Origin: Pseudomonadota bacterium
Lineage (GTDB): Bacteria; Pseudomonadota; Gammaproteobacteria; Burkholderiales; Methylophilaceae
Direction: 5' to 3'
Length of the DNA: 64,000 bases
NCBI GenBank assembly: GCA_029782295.1
Contig: JAKOVB010000020.1
Location: forward strand, 62,001 to 126,000
Shown here piece by piece: positions 56,235 to 64,000 of this stretch. Numbering within the stretch: the first letter of the stretch is position 1; every line of letters starts with the position of its first letter. Both the position numbers and the translations under genes were made by a program. The notes under the pieces are model-generated. The model worked only from the letters and a program-made list of their open reading frames with translations. It made no database searches and was not told the origin of the DNA.

Positions 56235-57731
56235 TTATTCCAGCATCAGCGCGATGCCGACATCCTTCCAGTAGTTCACTTCGGCCTGCAAGGCAGCCTC
56301 GGCCAGTGCATTCTGCCCCAACCAACCCGGCTCCAGCGCCAACCGGAACCCGCTGCTACGGCTCCATGACAAACGCATCTCCGGTAACGGCCGGTCCTGA
56401 CGGGTACGGTGCATCAGCACCGCAAGCCGCAATGCCAGGATCATGACGCAACGGTCATCTTCCAACGGCGGCAGGGAGAGGACTTTCGTCATGCCCCGCC
56501 GCTGACAACGCGCCAGCAAGGCCAGCATCTGCTGATCCTTGCGCGAGAAACCTGGCATGTCCGCATTTTCCAGGATATAGGCGGAATGCTTATGATAACC
56601 ACTATGCGCGATGGAAATGCCGATTTCGTGCATGCGCGCCGCCCATGCCAGATACTGGCCGGCCTGTGTCATTTCCATATCCAGCTTGTGTCCGACCTGG
56701 CTCAGCAGCACCAGCGCCAGCGACTGCACCCGCCGCGCCTGCTGTGCATCGACATGATAGCGTCGCTTGAAACGTTGTATCGTCGCCTCGCGCGTATCAT
56801 GGTGCTGCATGCGGCCCAGCAATTCATACAGCACCCCTTCGCGCAGGGCCCCGTTGGCGACCGTCATGCGTTCGATCTGGAGTTCGTCGAACGCCGCCGA
56901 CATGATGGCAAAGCCACCGGGGAACGAAGGGGATCGCTCGATCGACAGACCCGGAAGTTGCAGCTTTCGGATCTCACGACATTTCACCAGCGCAGTACGC
57001 AGCTTCTGTAAACCATCCCGGGTTATGCTGCCATCGCTCCAGCCATTCAGCCGCAGAATCTCCCCAAGCGCCCTGGCCGTCCCGGAGGACCCTACGGCCT
57101 CATGCCAGGCGCCGTTGGAAAAACGGCTGCTGATCCCCTGAATCTCGGTGCGTGCTGCGATTTGCGCTCGCTTCAGGTGATCCTCGGTAATCTTGCCGTC
57201 GGCAAAGAAACGCATGCTGTAACTGACACAGCCCATGTACAGGCTTTCCATTTCCAGCGGCTCGAAACCCTCGCCAATGATAAATTCGGTAGACCCGCCC
57301 CCGATATCCATCACCATGCGTTTCTGCTCGGTATACGGCAGGCCGTGACTGACACCGACAAAGATCATGCGGGCTTCTTCACGGCCGGCAATGATTTCGA
57401 TCGGAAACCCCAGGGCTTCCTGAGCCGCTTCGAGCAACTCAGGAGCATTCTTGGCAACGCGGAAGGTATTGGTGGCGACTGCACGCACGGCATGCTGATC
57501 AAGACCGCGCAGGCGCTCGCCGAACTGCTTCAGGCAGGTCACGGCACGCTGGATGGACTCGGCGTCGAGGGTCTTGTCCTTGCCCAGCCCAGCGCCAAGC
57601 CGCACCATGTCGCGCAGGGAATCGTGGAAGACCAGCTGGTCATCCACGACGCGCGCCATTTGCAGACGAAAACTGTTGGAGCCGAGGTCTACCGCAGCGA
57701 TTTCGGAAAATACGGGGATGGCCTGACTCAA
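56235..57731 (-). CDS. ppx: Exopolyphosphatase
   Basis: Ppx (498 residues) releases phosphate from polyphosphate ends. The ASKHA-type ATPase fold shows IAAVDLGSNSFRLQ, GGGSTEFIIGEG and SGTARALGEIL. A C-terminal HD-like helical domain follows (AARMHEIGISIAHSGYHKHSAYI). It follows phoU by 13 bp and faces ppk, so polyphosphate synthesis and breakdown genes are convergent. Confidence 0.95.
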   Translation of the reverse strand: MSQAIPVFSEIAAVDLGSNSFRLQMARVVDDQLVFHDSLRDMVRLGAGLGKDKTLDAESIQRAVTCLKQFGERLRGLDQHAVRAVATNTFRVAKNAPELLEAAQEALGFPIEIIAGREEARMIFVGVSHGLPYTEQKRMVMDIGGGSTEFIIGEGFEPLEMESLYMGCVSYSMRFFADGKITEDHLKRAQIAARTEIQGISSRFSNGAWHEAVGSSGTARALGEILRLNGWSDGSITRDGLQKLRTALVKCREIRKLQLPGLSIERSPSFPGGFAIMSAAFDELQIERMTVANGALREGVLYELLGRMQHHDTREATIQRFKRRYHVDAQQARRVQSLALVLLSQVGHKLDMEMTQAGQYLAWAARMHEIGISIAHSGYHKHSAYILENADMPGFSRKDQQMLALLARCQRRGMTKVLSLPPLEDDRCVMILALRLAVLMHRTRQDRPLPEMRLSWSRSSGFRLALEPGWLGQNALAEAALQAEVNYWKDVGIALMLE

Positions 57732-57744
57732 TGCATCACCCGGC

Positions 57745-58446
57745 TTACTGCAAGGTTTCCTTTTCCAGTTCCTGCAGCGAGGTGTGACGCACGTCCTTGC
57801 CCTTCACCATGTACACGACGTACTCGGCGATATTCTTGGCATGGTCGCCGATGCGTTCGATGGCCTTGGCCACGAACAGCACTTCCAGGGACATGGAAAT
57901 GGTGCGCGGATCTTCCAGCATGAAGGTGATCATCTGGCGGGCCACGGCACGGTAACGATCATCCACATCCTCGTCCTGGCGGGCGACGTCTGCGGTCTTG
58001 GTCATGTCGAGACGTGCGAAAGCATCCAGTGATGTCCGCAACATCTCGCGCACCAGCCCGACCATGGTTTTGATCTCGCCGAAACGCGGCTGGTACATGC
58101 GGTCCGATTCATAAATCTTCTGGGCCACGCGCGCGACTTTGGTGGCCTCATCACCGATCCGTTCAAGATCGGTGATGGTCTTGACCACCATCATGATCAT
58201 GCGCAGGTCCCCAGCCGCCGGCTGACGACGCGCGATGATATGGCAGCAATCCTCGTCGATCGAGACTTCCAGCGCGTTGACGCGATGGTCGTTGGAAATC
58301 ACCTCGTCTGCCAGCTTGGGGTCGGCATTCAGCAGTGCTTCGAGCGCCTGTTCGATCTGTTGCTCGACCAATCCGCCCATCTGCAACACCTTCGCACGGA
58401 CCGACTCCAGTTCGGCGTCATACTGCCTGTAGGTATGTTCTGGCAT
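57745..58446 (-). CDS. phoU: PhoU phosphate-transport regulator
   Basis: PhoU (233 residues) is a helical regulator that connects PstSCAB activity to PhoR signalling. The start at 58446 (AGAGGA upstream) begins MPEHTYRQYDAELES. Two PhoU repeats with metal-type motifs are seen: DLERIGDEATKVAR and AIERIGDHAKNIAEYVVYMV. The pst genes and phoB/phoR are not in the window. Confidence 0.95.
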   Translation of the reverse strand: MPEHTYRQYDAELESVRAKVLQMGGLVEQQIEQALEALLNADPKLADEVISNDHRVNALEVSIDEDCCHIIARRQPAAGDLRMIMMVVKTITDLERIGDEATKVARVAQKIYESDRMYQPRFGEIKTMVGLVREMLRTSLDAFARLDMTKTADVARQDEDVDDRYRAVARQMITFMLEDPRTISMSLEVLFVAKAIERIGDHAKNIAEYVVYMVKGKDVRHTSLQELEKETLQ

Positions 58447-58534
58447 GGGGTTATCCTCTCGTCGCAAAATCAATGGCTGAATTCAGTTTAACTTCAAAGT
58501 ATGGCAGCCATCTATGACAATTTCATGTACAGAC

Positions 58535-59197
58535 TTAGCGTGTATAAGTCTTGACGCCATCCGCCGTACCCAGCAGCAGCACATCTGCCGGACGCGCAGC
58601 AAACAGCCCGTTGGTGACAACACCGACGATCTGGTTGATTTGCGCTTCCATCGCGACCGGGTCGAGAATGTTCAGACCATGCACATCCAGAATCACGTTG
58701 CCGTTATCGGTCGTGAAATCGCGCAGGCGTGGCTGGCCGCCCATCTTGACCAGTTCGCGCGCCACTTGGCTGCGTGCCATCGGCAGAACTTCCACTGGCA
58801 ACGGGAACTTGCCCAGCACCGGCACCAGCTTGCTCGCATCACAAATGCAGATAAATTTTTCAGCCACGGCTGCCACGACCTTTTCGCGGGTCAGTGCGCC
58901 GCCGCCGCCCTTCAGCATGTGGAAATGCTCGGTGATCTCATCCGCACCATCAACATAAATCTGCATTTCGCCTGGACCGACGTTGTTGAGATCCAGCACG
59001 TTGATGCCGTGGTTGCGCAGACGCTGCGCAGTAGCCTCGGAGCTGGCAACTGCCCCGTCAATCTTGCTCTTGACCTTGGCCAGTTCGTCGATGAAAAAGT
59101 TGGCGGTCGAGCCGGTACCAACGCCGATGATGCCGCCCTTGACGTATTCTGCCGCCGCCTTGGCGACCTGTTGCTTGAGTTCGTCTTGTGTTGCCAT
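58535..59197 (-). CDS. rpiA: Ribose-5-phosphate isomerase A
   Basis: RpiA (220 residues) interconverts ribose and ribulose 5-phosphates. The substrate loops [14 protein letters not shown] and [10 protein letters not shown], the catalytic Glu region [11 protein letters not shown], and [11 protein letters not shown] are all intact. It is divergent from ilvA across 70 bp. Confidence 0.96.
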   Translation of the reverse strand: MATQDELKQQVAKAAAEYVKGGIIGVGTGSTANFFIDELAKVKSKIDGAVASSEATAQRLRNHGINVLDLNNVGPGEMQIYVDGADEITEHFHMLKGGGGALTREKVVAAVAEKFICICDASKLVPVLGKFPLPVEVLPMARSQVARELVKMGGQPRLRDFTTDNGNVILDVHGLNILDPVAMEAQINQIVGVVTNGLFAARPADVLLLGTADGVKTYTR

Positions 59198-59227
59198 GGT
59201 TTATCCCTTCTGAGAAGCCGTTTTCTT

Positions 59228-59233
59228 TATAAT
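59228..59233 (+). promoter_or_regulatory. -10 box ahead of ilvA
   Basis: TATAAT would place the transcript start near 59240. That gives a 28-base leader for the ATG at 59268 but only 7 bases for the ATG at 59247, which supports the downstream start. Confidence 0.5.
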
Positions 59234-59267
59234 TAGCGAAACTTTAATGATACACGCCCCGTCGCCG

Positions 59268-60779
59268 ATGAAAAACGATTACCTGGAAAAAATCCTGACT
59301 GCCCGCGTCTATGACGTGGCCGTCGAAACGCCGCTGGAAGGGCAACCCAACCTGTCGCGCCGCATCGGCAATACGGTGCTGCTCAAGCGGGAAGACATGC
59401 AACCGGTGTTCTCGTTCAAATTGCGCGGCGCCTACAACAAGATGGCGCATCTGTCGCCGGCTGCCCGGGCACGTGGCGTGATCTGCGCTTCCGCCGGCAA
59501 CCACGCCCAGGGCGTCGCCCTGTCCGCCCAGAAACTGGGCTGCCGCGCCGTCATCGTGATGCCGACGACCACGCCGCAGATCAAGGTCGAAGCCGTTAAG
59601 AACCGGGGCGGCGAAGTCGTGCTGGCTGGGGACTCCTACTCCGATGCCTACACCCATGCGCTGGCACTGGAAAAGAAGGAAGGCCTGACCTTCGTCCATC
59701 CCTACGACGACCCCTACGTCATCGCAGGCCAGGGCACCATTGCCATGGAAATCCTGCGCCAGCATCCGGACCCGATCCACGCCATCTTCTGCTGCGTTGG
59801 CGGCGGCGGCCTGATCGCAGGCATCGCGGCCTACATCAAGCGGCTGCGCCCTGAAATCAAGGTCATCGGCGTCGAAGCCGTGGATGCAGACGCCATGACG
59901 CAATCCCTGGCCCGGGGCCAGCGTGTCACGCTGGACCAAGTCGGATTGTTTGCCGACGGAGCCGCCGTGAAACAGGTCGGCGAGGAAACCTTCCGGTTAT
60001 GCCAGGAATACGTCGACGAAATGATCCTGGTTGATAACGACGCCATCTGTGCGGCGATCAAGGATGTGTTCGAGGATACCCGCTCCATTCTCGAACCGGC
60101 AGGTGCACTGGCCGTCGCCGGGGCCAAGGCTTACGCCAAGCAGCACAAGCTGCACGGGAAGACGCTGGTCGCCGTCGGCAGCGGTGCGAACATGAACTTT
60201 GACCGCCTACGCTTCGTCGCCGAGCGCGCTGAAATCGGCGAACAGCGCGAAGCCCTGCTGGCCGTGACGATTCCCGAGAAACCCGGTGCATTCAAGAATT
60301 TCTGCAAGCTGCTGGGCAACCGCAACATCACCGAGTTCAACTATCGGTTTGCGGATGCCAGGCAGGCCCACATCTTCGTCGGCGTGACCACGCACCAGCA
60401 TGGTGAGTCGCAACGCCTGGTCGAGATGCTGGGGCGTCATGAATTGCCGGCACTGGACCTGACCGACAACGAGATGGGCAAGCTGCACCTCCGCCACCTG
60501 GTCGGCGGTCATGCACCACAGGTGGAAAACGAACAGGTGTATCGCTTTGAATTCCCGGAACGCCCGGGTGCGCTGATGAACTTCCTGGAACACATGAGCG
60601 CGGGCTGGAACATCTCGCTGTTCCATTACCGCAATCACGGCGCGGATTACGGCCGCGTCCTGGTCGGTATCCAGGTAGCGCCGGAGGAAAAGGCGGCGTT
60701 CCGCGCCTTCCTGGACAAGCTCGGCTACGCCTGGTGGGACGAGACCGCCAACCCGGCCTACAAGTTATTTCTTGGCTGA
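59268..60779 (+). CDS. ilvA: Threonine deaminase, biosynthetic
   Basis: IlvA (503 residues) converts threonine to 2-oxobutanoate, the first step of isoleucine synthesis. The PLP lysine is in SFKLRGAYNK, with SAGNHAQGVAL and the phosphate loop GGGGLIAG. Two C-terminal ACT-like regulatory domains (about 320-500; IPEKPGAFKNF, FPERPGALMNF) indicate feedback control by isoleucine and valine. The start is chosen by homology and promoter position; 59247 is an alternative. It overlaps the convergent lipocalin gene by 15 bp. Confidence 0.94.
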   Translation: MKNDYLEKILTARVYDVAVETPLEGQPNLSRRIGNTVLLKREDMQPVFSFKLRGAYNKMAHLSPAARARGVICASAGNHAQGVALSAQKLGCRAVIVMPTTTPQIKVEAVKNRGGEVVLAGDSYSDAYTHALALEKKEGLTFVHPYDDPYVIAGQGTIAMEILRQHPDPIHAIFCCVGGGGLIAGIAAYIKRLRPEIKVIGVEAVDADAMTQSLARGQRVTLDQVGLFADGAAVKQVGEETFRLCQEYVDEMILVDNDAICAAIKDVFEDTRSILEPAGALAVAGAKAYAKQHKLHGKTLVAVGSGANMNFDRLRFVAERAEIGEQREALLAVTIPEKPGAFKNFCKLLGNRNITEFNYRFADARQAHIFVGVTTHQHGESQRLVEMLGRHELPALDLTDNEMGKLHLRHLVGGHAPQVENEQVYRFEFPERPGALMNFLEHMSAGWNISLFHYRNHGADYGRVLVGIQVAPEEKAAFRAFLDKLGYAWWDETANPAYKLFLG

Positions 60780-61295
60780 TTCGGCCGGATAGATCAGCGC
60801 ATCGGTCTCGAAGCCGAGCGCTTTTGCGCGCTGGAGCAGACGATCCAGCGTCGCCTGATCCAGCCTGGGCTCGCGCGCCAGAATCCAGAAATAGCTGCGA
60901 TCCGGCCCGCAGATCATGGTGTAACGCGCCGGATCGTACTCGATGATGTTGTACCCGCCGTAGAACGGCCCGAAGAACGATACCTTGAGGCGCCCTTCAT
61001 CGCTCGGGCCGACGAATACGGCTCGCCCGACAGCCTCCTTCCACTTGCCCCGCCCGACATCCCATCCACGGTTGAGCACGCGCACGCTGCCATCTTCATT
61101 CATGCTGTAGGTCGCCGTGATATGCGTAAGACCGCGCTCGAAGCTGTGGTCGAGCCGTGCGATCTCGTGCCATTGCCCCAGATACGGATTAAGTTCAAAG
61201 GGTCTGACCGGCACGATCCCTTCCGGGGTGCCACCGCCGCAGGCCGTCAACAGCATCCAGCCCAGCATGGCCAGCAGGCGAGCCACGCGAATCAC
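60765..61295 (-). CDS. blc: Outer-membrane lipocalin (Blc family)
   Basis: This 176-residue lipoprotein has a lipobox (LLTACGGG, Cys19) and the lipocalin start motif YLGQWHEIARLDHSFE. Further conserved strands (GGYNIIEYD, YFWILAREP, ALGFETDALIYPA) match bacterial lipocalins that bind lysophospholipids. It overlaps the downstream EVE-domain gene region by 4 bp and the end of ilvA on the other strand. Confidence 0.92.
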   Translation of the reverse strand: MIRVARLLAMLGWMLLTACGGGTPEGIVPVRPFELNPYLGQWHEIARLDHSFERGLTHITATYSMNEDGSVRVLNRGWDVGRGKWKEAVGRAVFVGPSDEGRLKVSFFGPFYGGYNIIEYDPARYTMICGPDRSYFWILAREPRLDQATLDRLLQRAKALGFETDALIYPAESAKK

Positions 61296-61750
61296 TTCAG
61301 CAACCCCATGATGAATTCCCAGTCACGCGGATCGACCGGGGTGATCGACAGCCGGTTGCCGCGCTGCAAAATGCGCAGATTGGCCAGTTCCGGCGTTTCG
61401 CGCAATTCCTTCAGGCTGAGCAGGCGGGTCTTGCGTACCAGTTGCACGTCCACGTTGAACCAGCGCGGGTTTTCCGGCGTGGCTTTGGGATCGTAATACT
61501 TGTGGTTGGGGTCGAACTGCAGGCGATCCGGGTAGGCCAGCTTGCTCACGCGTGCAATGCCCGCTATACCGGGCTCGTCGCAGTTGGAGTGATAGAACAG
61601 GACACCATCTCCCACCTGCATCTGGTCACGCATGAAATTGCGTGCCTGGTAATTGCGGACCCCATACCAGTCGACAGTCTGGTTGGGAAAAGACGCGAGG
61701 TCATCAATCGAAACATCCGAAGGCTCGGATTTCATCAGCCAGTAGCGCAT
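61292..61750 (-). CDS. EVE-domain protein
   Basis: This 152-residue single-domain protein has the EVE pattern (YWLMKSEPSDVSIDDL, WYGVRNYQARNFMRD, GDGVLFYHSNC, WFNVDVQLV), a PUA-like fold related to human THYN1 and thought to recognise modified bases in DNA or RNA. Here it is a housekeeping gene near zapA and 6S RNA, not in a restriction island. It overlaps the lipocalin start by 4 bp. Confidence 0.92.
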   Translation of the reverse strand: MRYWLMKSEPSDVSIDDLASFPNQTVDWYGVRNYQARNFMRDQMQVGDGVLFYHSNCDEPGIAGIARVSKLAYPDRLQFDPNHKYYDPKATPENPRWFNVDVQLVRKTRLLSLKELRETPELANLRILQRGNRLSITPVDPRDWEFIMGLLK

Positions 61751-61790
61751 AGCGTTCCCTCATGGGCCCCGCCTGGATCCGCTTCAAGGC

Positions 61791-61842
61791 AAGGCGGCAG
61801 GCCGCAGACAACAGTGGTCGTACGGCAAGGCCCGCGCAACGC
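61791..61842 (+). repeat. Dispersed repeat, copy B, within a larger dyad
   Basis: This is the second copy of the block at 36350-36401: AAGGC-N7-CGCAGACA, a 9-bp spacer, GTACGGCAAG and a GC-rich end with CAACGC. It is framed by a perfect 9-bp inverted repeat (CTTCAAGGC at 61782-61790, GCCTTGAAG at 61844-61852), so the transcript would fold into a long hairpin. It lies between 6S RNA and the EVE gene. Confidence 0.6.
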
Positions 61843-61876
61843 AGCCTTGAAGGAATACAAGTGGGGAAATGGAGAA

Positions 61877-62053
61877 GTCCCCCGCAAGTGAAGCCAGACC
61901 GGCATCCTGAACCTGCTGAACAGGTGGCGATGGCGGGAGCACATCAGGCACGCCCGCAAGCGGGGCACGCACAACAGCGCTCGTTTGAGCCACTACCGAG
62001 ATGCTTGAATATTGGTTCAAGGAATCTATGGTCTGACAAACACCGCAGGGAAC
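61877..62053 (-). ncRNA. ssrS: 6S RNA
   Basis: 6S RNA binds the sigma-70 RNA polymerase holoenzyme in stationary phase and mimics an open promoter. On the minus strand a closing stem pairs GTTCCCTGCGGTG (5') with CACTTGCGGGGGAC (3'), continued by GTCAGACC with GGTCTGGC. A central unpaired bubble follows, capped by a stem (GCGTGCCCCGC with GCGGGCGTGC). About 177 bases, the closing stem-bubble-apical stem layout and the position just after zapA all match known 6S genes. Exact ends are approximate. Confidence 0.82.
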
Positions 62054-62071
62054 AAACCGAAAAAACTTGGA

Positions 62072-62377
62072 TTAGAACAGGTCGTCCTGCTCTGCGATCT
62101 CTCGATCGATCTGTTCCTGCATGGAATTGATTCTACGCTTGAAGTCACCGATGTCAAACCCTCCGGTGCGCGTGGTCAATAGCTCATGGGCAATATTGAG
62201 CGCGGCCATGATGGCGATGCGTTCCACGCCGATCACCTTGCCGCTGTCGCGAATCTCGCGCATCTTGCGATCCAGATAGGAAACGGCCGACATGAGCGCT
62301 TCGTACTCATCGTCCGTACAGGAAACGCGAAACTCGCGCCCCATGATGCTGACATCGACACCCCGGACTTCGCTCAT
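62072..62377 (-). CDS. zapA: ZapA, FtsZ-ring-associated protein
   Basis: ZapA (101 residues) bundles FtsZ filaments at the division site. It has the globular N-terminal domain (VDVSIMGREFRVSC, LMSAVSYLDRKM) and a coiled-coil C-terminal half (IAIMAALNIAHELL and the polar helix after). It overlaps zapB by 4 bp and is followed 18 bp later by 6S RNA on the same strand. Confidence 0.94.
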   Translation of the reverse strand: MSEVRGVDVSIMGREFRVSCTDDEYEALMSAVSYLDRKMREIRDSGKVIGVERIAIMAALNIAHELLTTRTGGFDIGDFKRRINSMQEQIDREIAEQDDLF

Positions 62378-62574
62378 GCCACACCTTCCGGCAAGCTTTC
62401 GATCAGGGCTTCCAGCCGCTGGCCAGCTTGCGCCATGTTTTCCTTGAGCTGCCTCACCTCGTCCTGCGCTTGCGCGAGTTCCTGCCGCAATTCAAGGTTG
62501 TCGGTACGCATCTGCTGGCACAGGCCGAGCAGCTGCGACACTTTGTCTTCCAAGGCTTTCAAATCCGCTTCCAT
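62374..62574 (-). CDS. zapB: ZapB-like coiled-coil protein
   Basis: This 66-residue protein is one coiled coil (LKALEDKVSQLLGLCQQM, ELRQELAQAQDEVRQLKE) of the ZapB/DUF904 type, which works with ZapA. Its place directly upstream of zapA supports that. The ATG at 62574 coincides with the start site predicted from a good promoter, so the mRNA appears leaderless; a longer frame to 62610 would have its start within the -35 box. Confidence 0.82.
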   Translation of the reverse strand: MEADLKALEDKVSQLLGLCQQMRTDNLELRQELAQAQDEVRQLKENMAQAGQRLEALIESLPEGVA

Positions 62575-62580
62575 GGCGCC

Positions 62581-62610
62581 ACTATAATTGGAAATTCCTT
62601 GCGTGGTCAA
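62581..62610 (-). promoter_or_regulatory. Sigma-70 promoter of zapB-zapA-6S RNA
   Basis: On the minus strand, TTGACC (62610-62605) and TATAGT (62586-62581) are separated by 18 bp. The predicted start, 7 bases on, is 62574, which is the A of the zapB ATG. Confidence 0.7.
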
Positions 62611-62684
62611 CTGCTAACAAGAATTTCTGAAAGTATTACAACATGTTACTGGCCGATTGCAAGGAAGAAAGTTAAAATGTCCCC

Positions 62685-62868
62685 AAGTTGTCAGGTGCCG
62701 AAGTCGCGAATCCGCGATCGAGGTGAAACGGGAAACAGGTACGTTTTTGAAAACCAAGCCTGTGCTGCCCCCGCAACGGTAAGCAAGTGTGGGTTCATCC
62801 ATCACAGCCACTGGGTTCTTCCCGGGAAGGCGATGAATCAAATCTTGCGAGCCCGGAGACCGGCCTGT
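62685..62868 (+). ncRNA. Cobalamin riboswitch
   Basis: The conserved blocks occur in order: AGGTGCC near 62691, GGGAAACAGGT near 62735, GCTGCCCCCGCAACGGTAAG (62762-62785 region), GCCACTGGG, GGGAAGGCG, and GAGCCCGGAGACCGGCCTG ending near 62868. These define the B12 riboswitch, including the GCCACTGG B12 box. It lies ahead of the btuB-type receptor gene, which cobalamin would switch off. Confidence 0.95.
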
Positions 62869-62922
62869 CGACCATGTTGGAATACCGCGGGGTGACGGTA
62901 TCAGGCTGGCGGGGCTTTTTCT
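62860..62922 (+). terminator. Terminator arm of the cobalamin riboswitch
   Basis: CCGGCCTG (62860-62867), which is also the 3' end of the aptamer, can pair with CAGGCTGG (62902-62909). An inner stem ATACCG / CGGTAT lies between them and CTTTTT follows at 62915-62920. Pairing would use aptamer bases, so the two folds should be linked to ligand state. Confidence 0.6.
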
Positions 62923-62968
62923 CCTCCATTCTTGATGTTCGCATTCCGTGGTTTCCGTATTCATTTGT

Positions 62969-62988
62969 GGCGTGCGGGGTCGCACGCC
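62969..62988 (+). other. Hairpin just before the btuB ribosome binding site
   Basis: GGCGTGCG and CGCACGCC form a perfect 8-bp stem with a 4-base loop, 7 bases before AGGAAA, the likely ribosome binding site. It could affect translation independently of the upstream terminator. Confidence 0.5.
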
Positions 62989-63009
62989 CAGAACAGGAAA
63001 CATCATTAC

Positions 63010-64000
63010 ATGTTAAACAATCGTTTTGGCATCGCACTGCTTGCCACATGCACTTTTGCCCCTCAAATCGCCGATGCCGAGCAGGTCGTCACTGACCCGG
63101 TTATCGTAAGCACCACCCGCTTCCCAGACCGGGAGGCACGTTCACCAGCCAGCATCAGCGTCATCACGCGGGAAGATATCGAACGCATCCCTGCCGTCAA
63201 TATTCCTGACATCCTCGGCACTCTGCCTGGCGTTACGACAACATCGATCTACGGTCATGAAGGGCTGGATGCCAGCGTTGATGTGCGCGGCTTCGGCGAC
63301 ACCGGCTCCAACAACACGCTGATTCTGGTCGATGGTCAACGACTCAACACCGTCGACATGAGCAGTATTCAATGGTCCACGGTACCCCTGCAGGCGATCG
63401 AGCGGATCGAAGTAATCCGTGGCGCCGGTAGCGTCTTGTTTGGCGACCGTGCCAGTGGCGGCGTGATCAATCTCATCACCGACAAATCCGGCCAGCCGAG
63501 AATATCTGCCGGCGCCACGCTGGGCAGCTATGGCTATCGCGCCTTTGATGGTTCCGCATCTGGTGGCGGCGAAGCAGGTTATGTGAATGCTTTCTTGCAT
63601 GCTTCGGATGGCAATGGCTGGCGTCAGAATGGCCAGAGCCGACAGGTCTCGCTCTCAGGCCGCGGGGCAATCAACCTTCAGACGGCAGGCGAGGTGTTTC
63701 TCGATTACACGATCTACCGCAACGACTACGGCATGCCAGGCAGCGTGAGCAGCAGCGTCTTCCGCGACAACCCGCGATTGGCCCGCACCCCGTACGACAC
63801 GCAGGAGAAAGACGGCTATCGTTTACGTCCTGGCGTCTCGCTGCAGCTCGCCGCTAACCTTGACCTGAACGCCGAATTGGCATTTGCTGGCGAAACCCAG
63901 CACTCAAACAACGTCTCGTTCAGTTCACTGCTCGACCGCTCCTTGAAAACGGTTTCATTTACACCACGCTTGCGCTGGCGGCACGGTCTCGGTGCATTAA
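63010..64000 (+). CDS. btuB: TonB-dependent cobalamin receptor (BtuB-type), 3' end outside the window
   Basis: The visible 330 residues start MLNNRFGIALLATCTFAP with a signal peptide, followed by a TonB-box-like segment (DPVIVSTTRF). The complete plug domain follows (about 40-155: ISVITREDIERIPA, LPGVTT, DVRGFGD, ILVDGQRLN, ERIEVIRGAGSVLFGDRASG) and the first barrel strands. The frame is open at base 64000. The cobalamin riboswitch in the leader is the main evidence that the ligand is vitamin B12 or a related corrinoid. The ATG at 63010 has AGGAAA upstream. Confidence 0.9.
   Translation, partial: MLNNRFGIALLATCTFAPQIADAEQVVTDPVIVSTTRFPDREARSPASISVITREDIERIPAVNIPDILGTLPGVTTTSIYGHEGLDASVDVRGFGDTGSNNTLILVDGQRLNTVDMSSIQWSTVPLQAIERIEVIRGAGSVLFGDRASGGVINLITDKSGQPRISAGATLGSYGYRAFDGSASGGGEAGYVNAFLHASDGNGWRQNGQSRQVSLSGRGAINLQTAGEVFLDYTIYRNDYGMPGSVSSSVFRDNPRLARTPYDTQEKDGYRLRPGVSLQLAANLDLNAELAFAGETQHSNNVSFSSLLDRSLKTVSFTPRLRWRHGLGAL

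Noticed and set aside
61292..61750. EVE-domain protein as part of a defence island
   Set aside because: Its neighbours are a lipocalin, 6S RNA and zapA, with no nuclease or methylase, so a housekeeping role is more likely.
1..64000. tRNA genes, CRISPR arrays, insertion sequences, replication origins
   Set aside because: Reading both strands showed no cloverleaf with TTCGANNC loop, no regular spacer repeats, no transposase and no DnaA-box cluster.

Overview
The window is a gene-dense, GC-rich chromosomal segment of a betaproteobacterium. The best match is a sulfur-oxidising or related member of the Nitrosomonadales. This rests on gene content: soxYZ, PEP-CTERM proteins, an NtrY/NtrX pair next to rsmB and trkAH, an HprK/RapZ/EIIA-Man/HPr/EI regulatory PTS beside rpoN and the lpt genes, an SAH riboswitch ahead of ahcY, and 6S RNA beside zapA. 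The genus cannot be fixed from the sequence alone. No rRNA, tRNA, insertion sequence, prophage or CRISPR array was seen. Most of the window is core genome.

Layout. 1-1735: two unrecognised proteins, the first cut by the window edge. 1743-3930 (minus): bepA-like protease, soxY, soxZ. 3972-8625: moaC, a frameshifted PEP-CTERM gene, a block holding decayed fragments of a histidine kinase and of moaC, an intact PEP-CTERM gene, and a TctE/QseC-like kinase with its regulator. The two PEP-CTERM genes share a 22-bp palindromic upstream element. 8747-13435: a small Ala/Lys-rich exported protein, xthA, a DUF3293 protein, a DUF4124/thioredoxin-like protein, prlC and a DUF4870 protein. 13463-23288 (minus): kdsD-kdsC-lptC-lptA-lptB-rpoN-hpf-hprK-rapZ-EIIA-ptsH-ptsI, joining LPS precursor supply and transport to sigma-54 and a regulatory phosphotransfer chain. 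23430-36934: a Kef-type antiporter and thiO on plus, facing def-fmt-htpX-rsmB-DUF4390-ntrY-ntrX-trkA-trkH on minus. 37025-39752: LysM protein, dprA and smg. 39883-44771 (minus): metK, an HD-GYP protein, the SAH riboswitch, ahcY and metF, which form a methyl-cycle cluster. 44848-48132: lpxL-type acyltransferase, dapF, DUF484, xerC. 48258-50156: an orphan receiver-PP2C phosphatase and sodB. 50235-53680: a probable zinc-uptake operon with no ATPase gene. 53792-58446: yggX, ppk and, convergent, phoU-ppx. 58535-61750: rpiA, ilvA, lipocalin, EVE protein. 61877-62574 (minus): zapB, zapA and 6S RNA. 62685-64000: cobalamin riboswitch and the start of a btuB-type receptor.

The less ordinary parts are: (1) the moaC/kinase graveyard between two PEP-CTERM genes, which looks like the collapsed junction of an old tandem duplication; (2) the palindrome shared by the PEP-CTERM genes; (3) an NtrX whose AAA+ domain has lost its catalytic motifs; (4) a two-copy dispersed repeat of about 52 bp; (5) a zinc operon without its ATPase; (6) a SoxY whose carrier arm is one glycine short. 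I did not find a clearly new defence or mobile system here.
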